DNA of 45,864 bases, from the NCBI GenBank assembly GCA_040881945.1, contig JBBECF010000018.1, forward strand, positions 1-45,864, given 5' to 3'. The DNA comes from JBBECF01 sp040881945 (GTDB lineage Bacteria; Pseudomonadota; Alphaproteobacteria; Dongiales; Dongiaceae). Below are positions 25,467 to 34,024 of the stretch, piece after piece; the stretch's first letter is position 1; each line of letters opens with the position of its first letter. The notes below the pieces were generated by a model, which searched no databases, was not told the DNA's origin, and saw only the letters and a list, made by a program, of their open reading frames with translations. A program made the translations under genes and the position numbers.

Positions 25467-26254
25467 CGACGACAGCGCCGCTCGTCGAGATGCGCGACAT
25501 CTCCAAGACCTTCGGGGCCGTCGTCGCGCTTCGACGCGTGAGCCTGACGGTCCGCCGCGGCGAGGTCCTGGGCCTCGTCGGCGACAACGCCGCCGGCAAG
25601 TCGACCCTGATGAAGATCCTGAGCGGCGCCTACACCCCCGACGCCGGCGACATCGTCATCGAGGGCGTGCCGGTTCGATTCGACGGCCCCATCGCCGCAC
25701 GCGCCGCCGGCGTCGAGATGATCTACCAGGACTTCGCCCTGGTGCCGCCGCTCACCGTTACGCAGAACATCTTCCTCGGCCGCGAGCGCATGGCTCGGCG
25801 CTTCGGCATCCCGGTCCTCGACCGCCGCGCCATGGACGCGGAAGCGCAAGCCATGTTCGAGAAGCTCGGCCTCCGCGTGCCGTCGGTCACGCGGCCGGTG
25901 CGCGAACTCTCCGGCGGACAGCAGCAGGCGGTCGCCATCGCCCGCGCCACCGCCTTCGACGCCAAGCTGGTGATCATGGACGAGCCGACCGCGAACCTCG
26001 GCGCCTCGGCCATCGCCAAGGTGCGCGAGACGATCGCGCGGCTGAAGACCCACGGCGTCGCCGTGATCATCATCAGCCACCGCCTTGAGGACATCTTCAC
26101 CGTCGGCGACCGCATGATCGTGATGAAGCACGGTCGCGTCGTCGGCAGCCGCGACGTCTCCGATACCGCGACGGACGAGATCATTCACATGATCGTCGTG
26201 GGCGTGGACCCGCGTCAGCCGGCGGCGGCCGACGCGGTGCCGGAACTCGCGTAG
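25463..26254 (+). CDS. Sugar ABC transporter ATP-binding protein, single domain (FrcA-like)
   Basis: A 263-aa ATPase with one nucleotide-binding domain, unlike the double-domain RbsA or XylG. Walker A reads GDNAAGKS (about 39-46), where an alanine replaces the usual glycine of GxNGAGKS. The signature LSGGQQQAV, Walker B LVIMDEPTANLG and switch IISHRLED are intact. The GTG start at 25463 overlaps the permease stop and has GGAGG nine bases upstream. Size and gene order match FrcBCA of rhizobia. Its last 40 bases overlap the convergent TenA-like gene. Confidence 0.9.
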   Translation: MTTTAPLVEMRDISKTFGAVVALRRVSLTVRRGEVLGLVGDNAAGKSTLMKILSGAYTPDAGDIVIEGVPVRFDGPIAARAAGVEMIYQDFALVPPLTVTQNIFLGRERMARRFGIPVLDRRAMDAEAQAMFEKLGLRVPSVTRPVRELSGGQQQAVAIARATAFDAKLVIMDEPTANLGASAIAKVRETIARLKTHGVAVIIISHRLEDIFTVGDRMIVMKHGRVVGSRDVSDTATDEIIHMIVVGVDPRQPAAADAVPELA

Positions 26255-26937
26255 GGTGCGTCGTGAAACGCGATCTCGAGTCTCAGCATGCGGGCAAAAT
26301 GGCCGGCGCAGCGGCGCTGGCGGTTCGGATCGAGGCCCGGGCCCAGCGCTTCCAGCCGTTCCTTGAGCCATTCGACCTGACCGGCGAAGCCGGGGGCGAC
26401 ATGCAGCGCGATCCATTCGGCCGGCCCCGGCGCCCGCGGCCTGGCCGCATGCGCCGCCGTACACCAGTCGAGGTACATCCATTCGGCGGCCAGCATCGCG
26501 GACAGGATCTCTTCGAACGTGCCGTGCGCGGCGATGGCAAGGGCGCCCTCGGCGAGCGCCAGGGCGGCATCCGGAAGCTCGGCATCGGGCAATGGCTCCG
26601 CCGGCAGGCCCAGGGCGGCGAACCGGGCGCGGAAATAGGCCTCCTGCTCGCCGACCAGACCGGCGAGCACGCCCACGAGACGGGCCCGGTCGGCGGCGGC
26701 CGGCGCCTTCACGACCGCGTGGCCGAAAACCACCACGGCCGTGCGCACGAAGGCGTGCTCGTAGCGCAGATAACGAAGGAAGGCTTCGGGCGGCAGCCGG
26801 TCGGCGGCCATGTCGCGCGTGAAGCGGTGCCCGACCATGGCGCCCCAGAGCGGGCCGCTCGAGGCGCGCAGCCAGTCGCAGTAGCTGGCGCCCGGGTTCG
26901 CGGTGCGGTAAGAGGGGAAATCGCTCGGTGGATGCAT
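26215..26937 (-). CDS. TenA-family protein lacking the usual catalytic cysteine
   Basis: A 240-aa all-helical protein of the TenA/thiaminase II fold. Characterised TenA_C enzymes hydrolyse aminopyrimidines and use a Cys in an LPC-like segment plus a late Glu. Here the corresponding segment reads AMLAAEWMYL (147-156) with no Cys at that site; the nearest is Cys159. The late Glu is kept (Glu221 in LEIAFHDAPY). The usual QDY motif is replaced by YEHAF (59-63). This resembles the TenA_E group, or a protein with another substrate. The ATG at 26937 has GGAACGAG upstream. It is divergent from deoC and overlaps the transporter ATPase gene tail to tail, an odd setting for thiamine salvage. Confidence 0.82.
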   Translation of the reverse strand: MHPPSDFPSYRTANPGASYCDWLRASSGPLWGAMVGHRFTRDMAADRLPPEAFLRYLRYEHAFVRTAVVVFGHAVVKAPAAADRARLVGVLAGLVGEQEAYFRARFAALGLPAEPLPDAELPDAALALAEGALAIAAHGTFEEILSAMLAAEWMYLDWCTAAHAARPRAPGPAEWIALHVAPGFAGQVEWLKERLEALGPGLDPNRQRRCAGHFARMLRLEIAFHDAPYASSGTASAAAG

Positions 26938-27044
26938 CGGGGCTCGTTCCGCGGTGATCTTCCGAATACGGCATGCTGGCCGGGCCGAGGCGGTAGCATC
27001 GACGGCCATCGTTGCGCAAGAGTCCTTCCGCGGGATGTTTTCGC

Positions 27045-28076
27045 ATGACCCCAGGTGACCCCGTTCGGAGCGGCCGGGACGCGACGATCCACCGCCTGCC
27101 CACCGGCGCGGCGGGCGCGGCCGGCGCCCCGGCCCGCAACCCCGGCATGCCGCTCGATCTCGATTGGATCGCCGAGACGCGCGCCAATCTCAGCGCGATC
27201 GAGCGGCGCGCCGCGACGCTGACGACGCGACGGACCGTGAAGAAGGATTGGCAGGCGGCGTGGCTGCTCAAGGCGGTGACCTGCATCGACCTCACCACGC
27301 TCGCCGGCGACGACACGCCGGGGCGGGTGCATCGGCTCTGCGCCAAGGCGCGCCAGCCGGTCCGCACGGACCTTCTGGAGGCCCTCGGCGTGGCCGACCG
27401 TCGGCTCACCGTCGGCGCGGTCTGTGTCTACCACGCGATGGTGGAGACCGCGGTCGCCGCGCTTGCAGGTAGCAGCATCCCGGTCGCGGCCGTGTCGGCC
27501 GGATTTCCCGCCGGATTGTCGCCGCTCGAAACCCGCCTGCGCGAGATCGAGGCCTCGGTCGCCGCCGGCGCGAGCGAGATCGACATCGTCATCACCCGGG
27601 CCCACGTCCTTACCGGCGACTGGCACGCCCTGTACGACGAGATCCGTGCGTTCCGCAACGCCTGCGCCGGCGCTCACATGAAGGCGATCCTCGGGACCGG
27701 CGACATTGCCACGCTGCGCAACGTCGCGCGCGCAAGCCTCGTGGCGATGATGGCCGGGGCCGATTTCGTCAAGACCTCCACCGGCAAGGAGGCGGTCAAC
27801 GCCACGCTGCCGGTCAGCCTCGTCATGGTCCGGGCGATACGGGACTATTTTCAGCGCACCGGCCATATGGTCGGTTTCAAGCCGGCGGGCGGCCTTTCGA
27901 CGGCCAAGCACGCCCTCGCCTACCTCATCCTGATGAAGGAAGAGCTCGGCCGCCGGTGGATCGAGGCGGATTTGTTCCGGATCGGCGCCTCTTCGATGCT
28001 CGGCGACATCGAGCGCCAGCTCGAGCATCATGTGACCGGCCGTTACTCGGCCGCATACCGGCACCCCATGGGATGA
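27045..28076 (+). CDS. deoC: Deoxyribose-phosphate aldolase (DeoC)
   Basis: A class I aldolase that splits 2-deoxy-D-ribose 5-phosphate into acetaldehyde and glyceraldehyde 3-phosphate. The 343-aa form has a roughly 60-residue N-terminal extension over the short bacterial type. Catalytic residues are placed at Asp180 (EIDIVIT), Lys213 (HMKAILGTG) and the Schiff-base Lys243 in FVKTSTGK. The start at 27045 is favoured over an in-frame codon at 27012, but neither has a strong ribosome-binding site. Ten bases after its stop begins an aldehyde dehydrogenase gene, so the acetaldehyde product can be oxidised at once; this pairing also occurs in actinobacterial deoC loci. Confidence 0.9.
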   Translation: MTPGDPVRSGRDATIHRLPTGAAGAAGAPARNPGMPLDLDWIAETRANLSAIERRAATLTTRRTVKKDWQAAWLLKAVTCIDLTTLAGDDTPGRVHRLCAKARQPVRTDLLEALGVADRRLTVGAVCVYHAMVETAVAALAGSSIPVAAVSAGFPAGLSPLETRLREIEASVAAGASEIDIVITRAHVLTGDWHALYDEIRAFRNACAGAHMKAILGTGDIATLRNVARASLVAMMAGADFVKTSTGKEAVNATLPVSLVMVRAIRDYFQRTGHMVGFKPAGGLSTAKHALAYLILMKEELGRRWIEADLFRIGASSMLGDIERQLEHHVTGRYSAAYRHPMG

Positions 28077-28086
28077 GGCGCAGCAC

Positions 28087-30471
28087 ATGAAGGTAGCGGA
28101 AATTCTTGAGAGCATGGACTACGGGCCGGCCCCGGAGAGCGACGCGCCGGCGCGTGCCTGGCTGGCCGAACACGGCCATCGCTTCGAGCTGTTCATCGGC
28201 GGCGAGTGGGTCCAGGCCACGTCCGGCGCACGGTTCGAGACCGTCGACCCCGCGACCGGCAAGAAGCTGGCGACCCTGGCTCAGTCCGGCGAGCGCGACG
28301 TCGACGCCGCCGTCGCGGCGGCGCGCGCCGCGCAACCCGCCTGGGCGGCGCTCGGCGGACACGGCCGCGCCCGTTATCTCTACGCCCTCGCCCGGCTGGT
28401 TCAGCGCCATGCCCGTCTGCTCGCCACGTTGGAGACGCTGGACAACGGCAAGCCGATCCGCGAGACGCGCGACATCGACATCCCGCTGGTGGCGCGCCAC
28501 TTCTATCACCACGCCGGTTGGGCCCAGCTCATGGAGGCCGAGTTTCCGGACCACGAGCCGCTGGGCGTCGCCGGACAGATCATACCGTGGAACTTTCCGC
28601 TGTTGATGCTGGCCTGGAAGATCGCGCCGGCGATCGCAGCGGGGAACGCGGTCGTGCTCAAGCCGGCCGAGTTCACGAGCCTGACCGCTCTCAAATTCGC
28701 CGAACTGTGCCGCGAGGCGGGTCTGCCCGCCGGCGTCGTGAACATCGTGACCGGCGACGGCGCGACGGGCGAGCTCTTGGTTCGGCACCCGGGTCTCGAC
28801 AAGTTGGCGTTCACGGGCTCCACCGAGGTCGGCCGGGCGATCCGCGCGGCGACCGCCGGTACGGGCCGGAAGCTGACGCTCGAGCTCGGCGGCAAATCGC
28901 CGTTCATCGTCTTCGACGACGCGGATCTCGACAGCGCCGTCGAAGGCGTCGTGGACGCGATCTGGCTCAACCAGGGCCAAGTCTGCTGCGCGGGCTCGCG
29001 GTTGCTGCTGCACGAAGGCATCGCCGACCGGGTGATCGCCAAGTTGCGCGCCCGCATGGAGACGTTGCGGATCGGCAACCCGCTGGACAAGGCGATCGAC
29101 ATCGGCGTCATCATCGCGCCCGTCCAGCTTCAGCGCATTCGGCGCCTGGTCGAGCAGGGCGTGGCCGAAGGCGCGCGCATGTGGCAGCCGAGCTGGGCCT
29201 GCCCGACCGAAGGTTACTTCTACCCGCCCACGCTGTTCACCGAGGTGGAGCCGGCCTCGACGATCGCCCAGGTGGAGATCTTCGGCCCCGTGCTCGTGAG
29301 CATGACCTTCCGCACGCCGGCGGAGGCGGTGCAGCTCGCCAACAACACGCCCTACGGCCTGGCGGCGAGCGTGTGGACGGAGAACCTCAACCTGGCGCTC
29401 GACATCGCGCCGAAGCTGAAATGCGGGGTCGTCTGGACCAACTCGACCAACCTGTTCGACGCCGCCTGCGGCTTCGGCGGGTATCGCGAGAGCGGATTCG
29501 GCCGCGAGGGTGGGCGCGAGGGGCTTTCGGAGTACCTGCGGCCGCGCTTCGAGCGGCGACTGCCGACCTACCCGCCGGACGCCCCATCGCCGCCGCCGAG
29601 GATGCCCGTCGCCACCGGCCTGCCGGCGATCGACCGGACGCCGAAGCTCTATATCGGCGGCAAGCAGGTCAGGCCCGACGGCGGCTACAGCCAACCGGTC
29701 GTCGCCCCCGACGGGACCCTTCTGGCCGAAGTGGGCGCCGGCAATCGCAAGGATATCCGCGAAGCGGTCGAGGCCGCGCGCAACGCCGAGGGCTGGGCCC
29801 GAGCCAGCACGCACGCCCGGGCGCAAATCCTCTATTACGTCGCGGAGAACCTGGAGACCCGGGCCATCGAGTTCCGCGACCGCATTGTGGCCATGACCGG
29901 CCGTTCCAAGGCCAAGGCCGCCGCGGAAGTCGCGGCCGCGGTCAGGCGGCTGTTCACCTATGCCGCCTGGGCCGACAAGTTCGACGGCGCGGTGCATTCG
30001 CCGCCCTTGCGCGGCATCGCCCTCGCCATGCACGAGCCGGTGGGGATCGTCGGCGCCCTGTGCCCGACGGAGCTGCCGCTGCTCGGCTTCGTCAGCCTGG
30101 TGGCGCCGGCGGTCGCCGCGGGCAACCGCGTGATCGCGGTGCCGAGCGAGCGGCATCCCCTCGCCGCCACCGACTTCTATCAGGTGCTGGATACGTCCGA
30201 CGTTCCGGCCGGCGTCATCAACATCGTCACGGGCGGCCGCGACGAGCTCGCCCGCGTGCTGGCCGAACATGCCGAGGTCGACGCGGTCTGGTACGTCGGC
30301 ACGGTCGAGGGAAGCCGGATCGTCGAGGCCGCCTCCGCCGGAAATCTGAAGCGCACCTTCGTCAACCACGGCAGGGCGCGCGACTGGTTCGACCCGATCC
30401 AGGGCGAGGGCCGCGAGTTCCTCCGCCAGGCGACCCAGGTCAAGAACATTTGGGTCCCGTACGGCGAATGA
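28087..30471 (+). CDS. Two-domain aldehyde dehydrogenase (ALDH16-like)
   Basis: A 794-aa protein with a complete aldehyde dehydrogenase domain (about 35-490) followed by a Pro-rich linker and a second, shortened ALDH-like domain (about 519-794). The first has the catalytic Glu266 (LELGGKSP) and Cys300 (NQGQVCCAG). The second keeps the cofactor-fold portion, including PVGIVGALCP and GVINIVTGG, but has no catalytic cysteine segment. This is the layout of the ALDH16 family, where the C-terminal unit is non-catalytic and structural. It presumably oxidises the acetaldehyde released by DeoC, with which it is co-transcribed. GAGGCG precedes the ATG. Substrate inferred from context. Confidence 0.88.
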   Translation: MKVAEILESMDYGPAPESDAPARAWLAEHGHRFELFIGGEWVQATSGARFETVDPATGKKLATLAQSGERDVDAAVAAARAAQPAWAALGGHGRARYLYALARLVQRHARLLATLETLDNGKPIRETRDIDIPLVARHFYHHAGWAQLMEAEFPDHEPLGVAGQIIPWNFPLLMLAWKIAPAIAAGNAVVLKPAEFTSLTALKFAELCREAGLPAGVVNIVTGDGATGELLVRHPGLDKLAFTGSTEVGRAIRAATAGTGRKLTLELGGKSPFIVFDDADLDSAVEGVVDAIWLNQGQVCCAGSRLLLHEGIADRVIAKLRARMETLRIGNPLDKAIDIGVIIAPVQLQRIRRLVEQGVAEGARMWQPSWACPTEGYFYPPTLFTEVEPASTIAQVEIFGPVLVSMTFRTPAEAVQLANNTPYGLAASVWTENLNLALDIAPKLKCGVVWTNSTNLFDAACGFGGYRESGFGREGGREGLSEYLRPRFERRLPTYPPDAPSPPPRMPVATGLPAIDRTPKLYIGGKQVRPDGGYSQPVVAPDGTLLAEVGAGNRKDIREAVEAARNAEGWARASTHARAQILYYVAENLETRAIEFRDRIVAMTGRSKAKAAAEVAAAVRRLFTYAAWADKFDGAVHSPPLRGIALAMHEPVGIVGALCPTELPLLGFVSLVAPAVAAGNRVIAVPSERHPLAATDFYQVLDTSDVPAGVINIVTGGRDELARVLAEHAEVDAVWYVGTVEGSRIVEAASAGNLKRTFVNHGRARDWFDPIQGEGREFLRQATQVKNIWVPYGE

Positions 30472-30543
30472 ACGCAGGACCGAATCGACGCCCCGGCCAA
30501 CCGGCCGGCAGGCTGCAAGGACCCCCTCGGGACCGGGCGCCTC

Positions 30544-30561
30544 GACCGGCTATGGCCGGTC
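30544..30561. terminator. Short hairpin between convergent operons
   Basis: GACCGGC-TATG-GCCGGTC forms a seven-base-pair stem with a four-base loop between the aldehyde dehydrogenase gene and the leftward regulator operon. Symmetric and without a T run; possible bidirectional terminator. Confidence 0.45.
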
Positions 30562-30870
30562 CAGGCCGAGCGCGCGACGGGGGAGATTGAGGGCCGCAAG
30601 GCAGGATGGCCCGTCCTGTGCGGCGTAGGCCGCTTCGGCATCCAGCCGGCCCCACATGATGGCCGTATAGGCCTCGTCGCGCAGCGGCGGCTCGGCGCTC
30701 AACGCCGCCGCGACCTCGGTCATCCAGGCCCTACAGGTCTCGAGTGCCGCGTCGGGGGTCGCCTCGCCGGCAACGGCGCAATCCCCGATGACGCCGATTG
30801 CGGCGATGAGGGCGAACGCACCGTAGAGGTGTCGTTTCGAACGTTGGCTCCCTCGTTTCGACCCCGGCAA
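30550..30870 (-). CDS. Possible small exported protein of unknown function
   Basis: An open frame ending at 30550 encodes a basic N-terminus (KRGSQRSKRH), a hydrophobic stretch AFALIAAIGVIG and an AVA-GE cleavage-like site, then about 70 residues with two cysteines (TCRAWM and PSCLAA) and helical character. This looks like a Sec-exported small protein and I do not recognise the family. No ATG is available; a TTG at 30870 or a GTG at 30975 are the options, and neither has a clear ribosome-binding site. It follows the LacI-PfkB fusion on the same strand. Could be spurious. Confidence 0.35.
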   Translation of the reverse strand: MPGSKRGSQRSKRHLYGAFALIAAIGVIGDCAVAGEATPDAALETCRAWMTEVAAALSAEPPLRDEAYTAIMWGRLDAEAAYAAQDGPSCLAALNLPRRALGLDRP

Positions 30871-30981
30871 GTCTAACGGTCTACGGCAAGACCAAGCCGA
30901 TCGGCAACAGCCAGCATCTGCGGCAACGCGGCGCAGGCGAAAGGCGCGATCGCATCGTCGGCAAAGTATCGACACCGGAGA

Positions 30982-32199
30982 TCAGCCTTCCAATTCCATC
31001 AGCGGACGCTCGACGCCGACGTCGTTGCCGACATAACGGGCGAGATCGTCCGCGGTCAGACGCAGGCCTTGCGCCCCTTCGACGCCGACCGACAGGCTCG
31101 CGGCGGCGACCGCCAGCCGCAACGCCGCGCTCCATGGTTCTCCGTTCAGCCAGGTGGCGAGGAAGACGCCGGCGAAGGTGTCGCCCGCGCCCGTGGTGTC
31201 CACCGTTTTCACCACCGGCGCCGGCCGCAGCTCCGGCCCGCTCCCGCCGCGAAAAACCGCGGCGCCCGAGGCGCCCAGCGTCAGCAGCACGAGGCCCTCC
31301 CGCGCCGCAGGCACGGTGCGGGCGCACAACGATTCGACTCGGCGCACGAGCGCGGCTTCGGAGCCGGCGAACCCGGTCACGTCGCGGGCCACGTCACGAT
31401 TGAGAAAAACAAGATCGAAGTCGTTTCGCAGCTGGGCGAACCCGTCAAGGCTGCGCCAGTCCTGGCGCAGGCCGGTCGTCTGCACCGAAGTGACCAGGCT
31501 GTCATCGCGCACCTGGCGGATCGAATCGACCATGCCGGCCACCTGATAGCCGTCGAGATGCACGCAATGTCGGCGCTGGCGTTCGTGGCTGCGCCCTAGA
31601 TAGCGCGCGACGTTCGATTCCTCGAGCGCGAACGGCTCGTTGATAATGGTGCGACTGCCATTGGGTTCGACCACCACGATGCAGCGGCTGAGACGCTGAT
31701 TGGGCGCGCCGCGGATGCCGATCGCGTCGACGTTCCGCGCGGCAAGCTCGGCAAGCGCCCACTCGCTGTCGGCGTCGTCTCCCAGCGCAGTGATGAGCTC
31801 GCATCGAACCGCCCAACGACCGCCCAGCCCCGCCGCCATCACCGCGACATTGGCGGCAGGCCCGCCGAGAGATTTTTCGATTCCGGTGGCGGTCACGCGG
31901 TCGTCGGAGCGAGGCAACGCCTGGACCCGAGCCGTATAGTCGACGCTGAGATAGCCGATCGTGGTGAGCTTGGGCCCGACGCCGGCGATCGCCCCACCGA
32001 TCCGAGTTCGTCGCGCGATCAAGGATCGGGCAATCGTGTTGGGGCGGTAGCCCAGGTCGGCAATGGCTCTCTCGACCAGTACGCGCGTTTCCAGTCGCAC
32101 GATCCCGCTGTCGTTGAGCACGTTCGAAACCGTGCCGATCGACACGCCGGCGAGACGCGCAACCTCGTGAATGGTCGGTCGCTTTTGCACGGTTCTCAC
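30982..32199 (-). CDS. LacI DNA-binding domain fused to PfkB-family sugar kinase
   Basis: A 405-aa protein with two parts. Residues 7-60 are a complete LacI-type head: TIHEVARLAGVSIGTVSNVL followed by the wing and the hinge-helix sequence YRPNTIARSLIARRT that inserts in the minor groove. From about 75 to the end is a PfkB (ribokinase-superfamily) kinase: GYLSVDYTARV, a GGPAANVAVMAAGLGG substrate and lid region, and the anion hole and catalytic base DTTGAGDTF with Asp340. The periplasmic-binding-protein-like effector domain normal for LacI regulators is absent. Both halves lie in one continuous frame with no stop. The start is a GTG at 32199 (AAGG upstream) or 32190. It is the third gene after btpA-like and pfkB genes, whose promoter carries a perfect LacI palindrome. 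It probably senses its sugar by binding or phosphorylating it. Confidence 0.88.
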   Translation of the reverse strand: MRTVQKRPTIHEVARLAGVSIGTVSNVLNDSGIVRLETRVLVERAIADLGYRPNTIARSLIARRTRIGGAIAGVGPKLTTIGYLSVDYTARVQALPRSDDRVTATGIEKSLGGPAANVAVMAAGLGGRWAVRCELITALGDDADSEWALAELAARNVDAIGIRGAPNQRLSRCIVVVEPNGSRTIINEPFALEESNVARYLGRSHERQRRHCVHLDGYQVAGMVDSIRQVRDDSLVTSVQTTGLRQDWRSLDGFAQLRNDFDLVFLNRDVARDVTGFAGSEAALVRRVESLCARTVPAAREGLVLLTLGASGAAVFRGGSGPELRPAPVVKTVDTTGAGDTFAGVFLATWLNGEPWSAALRLAVAAASLSVGVEGAQGLRLTADDLARYVGNDVGVERPLMELEG

Positions 32200-32248
32200 A
32201 CGTCCGCCTTGCCGTGCCGCCCACACGAGTCGCGAGGGCGACGATCGG

Positions 32249-33169
32249 TCACGCGATCCTCCCGGCGGTCGCCAATCGGGCGCCGCGCCGCAACGCGGCC
32301 AGCTCTGCCGCGGACGGAAACGCACTCGAGGTGCCCCGCCGCGTGACCGAAAGCGAAGCGGCGGCCACGGCCGAGGGAACCGCGTCGGCGAGAGAGTCGC
32401 CGTCGGCGAGAGCGGCGACCAGCACCCCACAAAAGACATCGCCGGCGCCCGTGGCGTCCACCGCGGCGACAATCGGCGCCGGCGCCGCCCGAACCGCCTC
32501 GGATGTCACGGCGAGGGCGCCCTGTTTCCCCAAGGTAACGACCACGGCGGCCGCGCCCGTGGCGATCAATCGCCGCGCCGCCTCGACAGGGTCGTCCTTT
32601 CCGCCCAGGCCGCGGCATTCGACCAGGTTCACCACGGCCACGTCCACGCAGGACCACAGGTCGCCGTAATCGAAGGCGATGGGCGCGGGGTTGAGCACGA
32701 TCCGCGCGCCGCGGCGGCGCCCCGCCGCAAGGCAACTCCGCGTCGTCTCGCGCCCGAGATTGCCCTGCATGAGCAACGCATCCCGCGGACCGAGCGTCTC
32801 GAGCGCCAGCGCCGCGTCCGCCGGACGGAGCGACGCGGCCCTGTCGGCCGTGCTGACGATCATGTTCTCGCCGCCGGGCGCAAGATATATGATCGACTGA
32901 TCGGTGGGCCCGTCGCGCACGAGCAGTTGGTCGTCCAAGCCCTCCGCCGCGAGCCGGTGCCGTATGACCTGGGCGTTCGCATCCGTCCCGACCGCCGCGA
33001 GGTAGACGACCGTCGCGCCGGCGCGGCGCGCGACCACCGCCTGATTGAGGCCCTTGCCCCCCGCATCGATCAACCGCGAGTGGGCCAGAAGGGTCTCTCC
33101 CGGCGCCGGCAGATGATCGACCTCGAACGAGAAGTCCACGGTCGCATTGCCGATGACGAGGACCGTCAT
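32249..33169 (-). CDS. PfkB-family carbohydrate kinase (ribokinase-like)
   Basis: A 306-aa sugar kinase transferring phosphate from ATP. The N-terminus MTVLVIGNATVDFSFEVD and DAGGKGLNQAVVARRAG form the ribokinase-type substrate site, and DATGAGDVFCG carries the catalytic Asp. The start at 33169 overlaps the btpA-like stop as ATGA. It differs clearly from the kinase half of the neighbouring fusion (GGKGLNQ against GGPAANV), so the pair is not a recent duplication. With DeoC nearby, a ribose or deoxyribose kinase is the simplest idea; other sugars or nucleosides are possible. Confidence 0.88.
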   Translation of the reverse strand: MTVLVIGNATVDFSFEVDHLPAPGETLLAHSRLIDAGGKGLNQAVVARRAGATVVYLAAVGTDANAQVIRHRLAAEGLDDQLLVRDGPTDQSIIYLAPGGENMIVSTADRAASLRPADAALALETLGPRDALLMQGNLGRETTRSCLAAGRRRGARIVLNPAPIAFDYGDLWSCVDVAVVNLVECRGLGGKDDPVEAARRLIATGAAAVVVTLGKQGALAVTSEAVRAAPAPIVAAVDATGAGDVFCGVLVAALADGDSLADAVPSAVAAASLSVTRRGTSSAFPSAAELAALRRGARLATAGRIA

Positions 33170-34008
33170 CGCACGGCCCGCGCCCGGTTCATGAACCGGC
33201 GCACCCGATCGGGGTCGACCTCGTTCCACCATACGCCATCGCGTTTGAGGGAAGACGCGACGATGACACCGTCGCACAACGACAGAACATCCTCGACCGT
33301 GTCCTCGCCGACGCCGCTGCCGACGACGACGGGAAGCTGGGTGGCGTCCTTGATCGTGACGATCTCGTCTCGGGTTGCGCAATCGCCGGTGCGCTGTCCC
33401 GTTGCGATGATGACGTCGGCATCGAAAAATTCTGCGTCGCGGGTAAGTTCAGGGATGCTGCGGTCCGCGACGATCGCATGCGCGCCGTGCTTGACGTGCA
33501 CGTCGGCGAAGATCTTGAGTCCCTGGGCCCTCAACCAGGCACGATACCGCGTCGCCTTCGCGGCCGGCCCTTCGATGAGTCCTTCATTGGCTACATAGGC
33601 GTTCGCCCACTGGTTGACGCGGATGAAGGCCGCCCCCGCCGCCTTCGCGACCGCCGTCGCCGTCAGCGCGCCGTTCGCCAGCACATTGATCCCGACCGGG
33701 AGTTTGACCGCACGACGGACCCGATCGGCCATCACCGCCATCGCCGCGGCGGTCTCGTGACCGATGTCTTCGGGCTTCAAGAATGGAATGTCGCCGTGGT
33801 TCTCGAGGATGACGCCGTCCATGCCGCCGGCGGCGTAGCGTTCGGCTTCGGCCACGGCGTACGCATAGATGGCGTCCATTGCCTCGCCCTCATAGCCAGG
33901 CGAGCCGGGAAGCGGGCGCGAATGGACCACGCCGATGATTGCCTTCCGCTTGCCGAAGACCGATTCCAGCGCGCTCGGGCGCCGCTTGTTTACTGGATTC
34001 TCGACCAT
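33166..34008 (-). CDS. BtpA/SgcQ-family TIM-barrel protein
   Basis: A 280-aa protein with the family signature GVVHSRPLPGSPGY near the N-terminus and later GINVLANGAL, FIRVNQWANAYV and VVVGSGVGEDTVEDVL typical of this barrel. BtpA was linked to photosystem I stability in cyanobacteria, while SgcQ-like bacterial members occur in sugar operons with unknown enzymatic activity. The upstream open frame would extend 32 residues across the operator; the ATG at 34008 is chosen because it lies just after the promoter and palindrome. It lacks a strong ribosome-binding site. First gene of the operon btpA-pfkB-lacI/pfkB. Confidence 0.87.
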   Translation of the reverse strand: MVENPVNKRRPSALESVFGKRKAIIGVVHSRPLPGSPGYEGEAMDAIYAYAVAEAERYAAGGMDGVILENHGDIPFLKPEDIGHETAAAMAVMADRVRRAVKLPVGINVLANGALTATAVAKAAGAAFIRVNQWANAYVANEGLIEGPAAKATRYRAWLRAQGLKIFADVHVKHGAHAIVADRSIPELTRDAEFFDADVIIATGQRTGDCATRDEIVTIKDATQLPVVVGSGVGEDTVEDVLSLCDGVIVASSLKRDGVWWNEVDPDRVRRFMNRARAVR

Positions 34009-34024
34009 AAGGAACGCGTTCGAC

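Noticed and set aside
27925..30369. 814-residue minus-strand open frame opposite the two-domain aldehyde dehydrogenase
   Set aside because: The plus strand has complete ALDH motifs; the antisense product is low-complexity His/Arg/Ala-rich.
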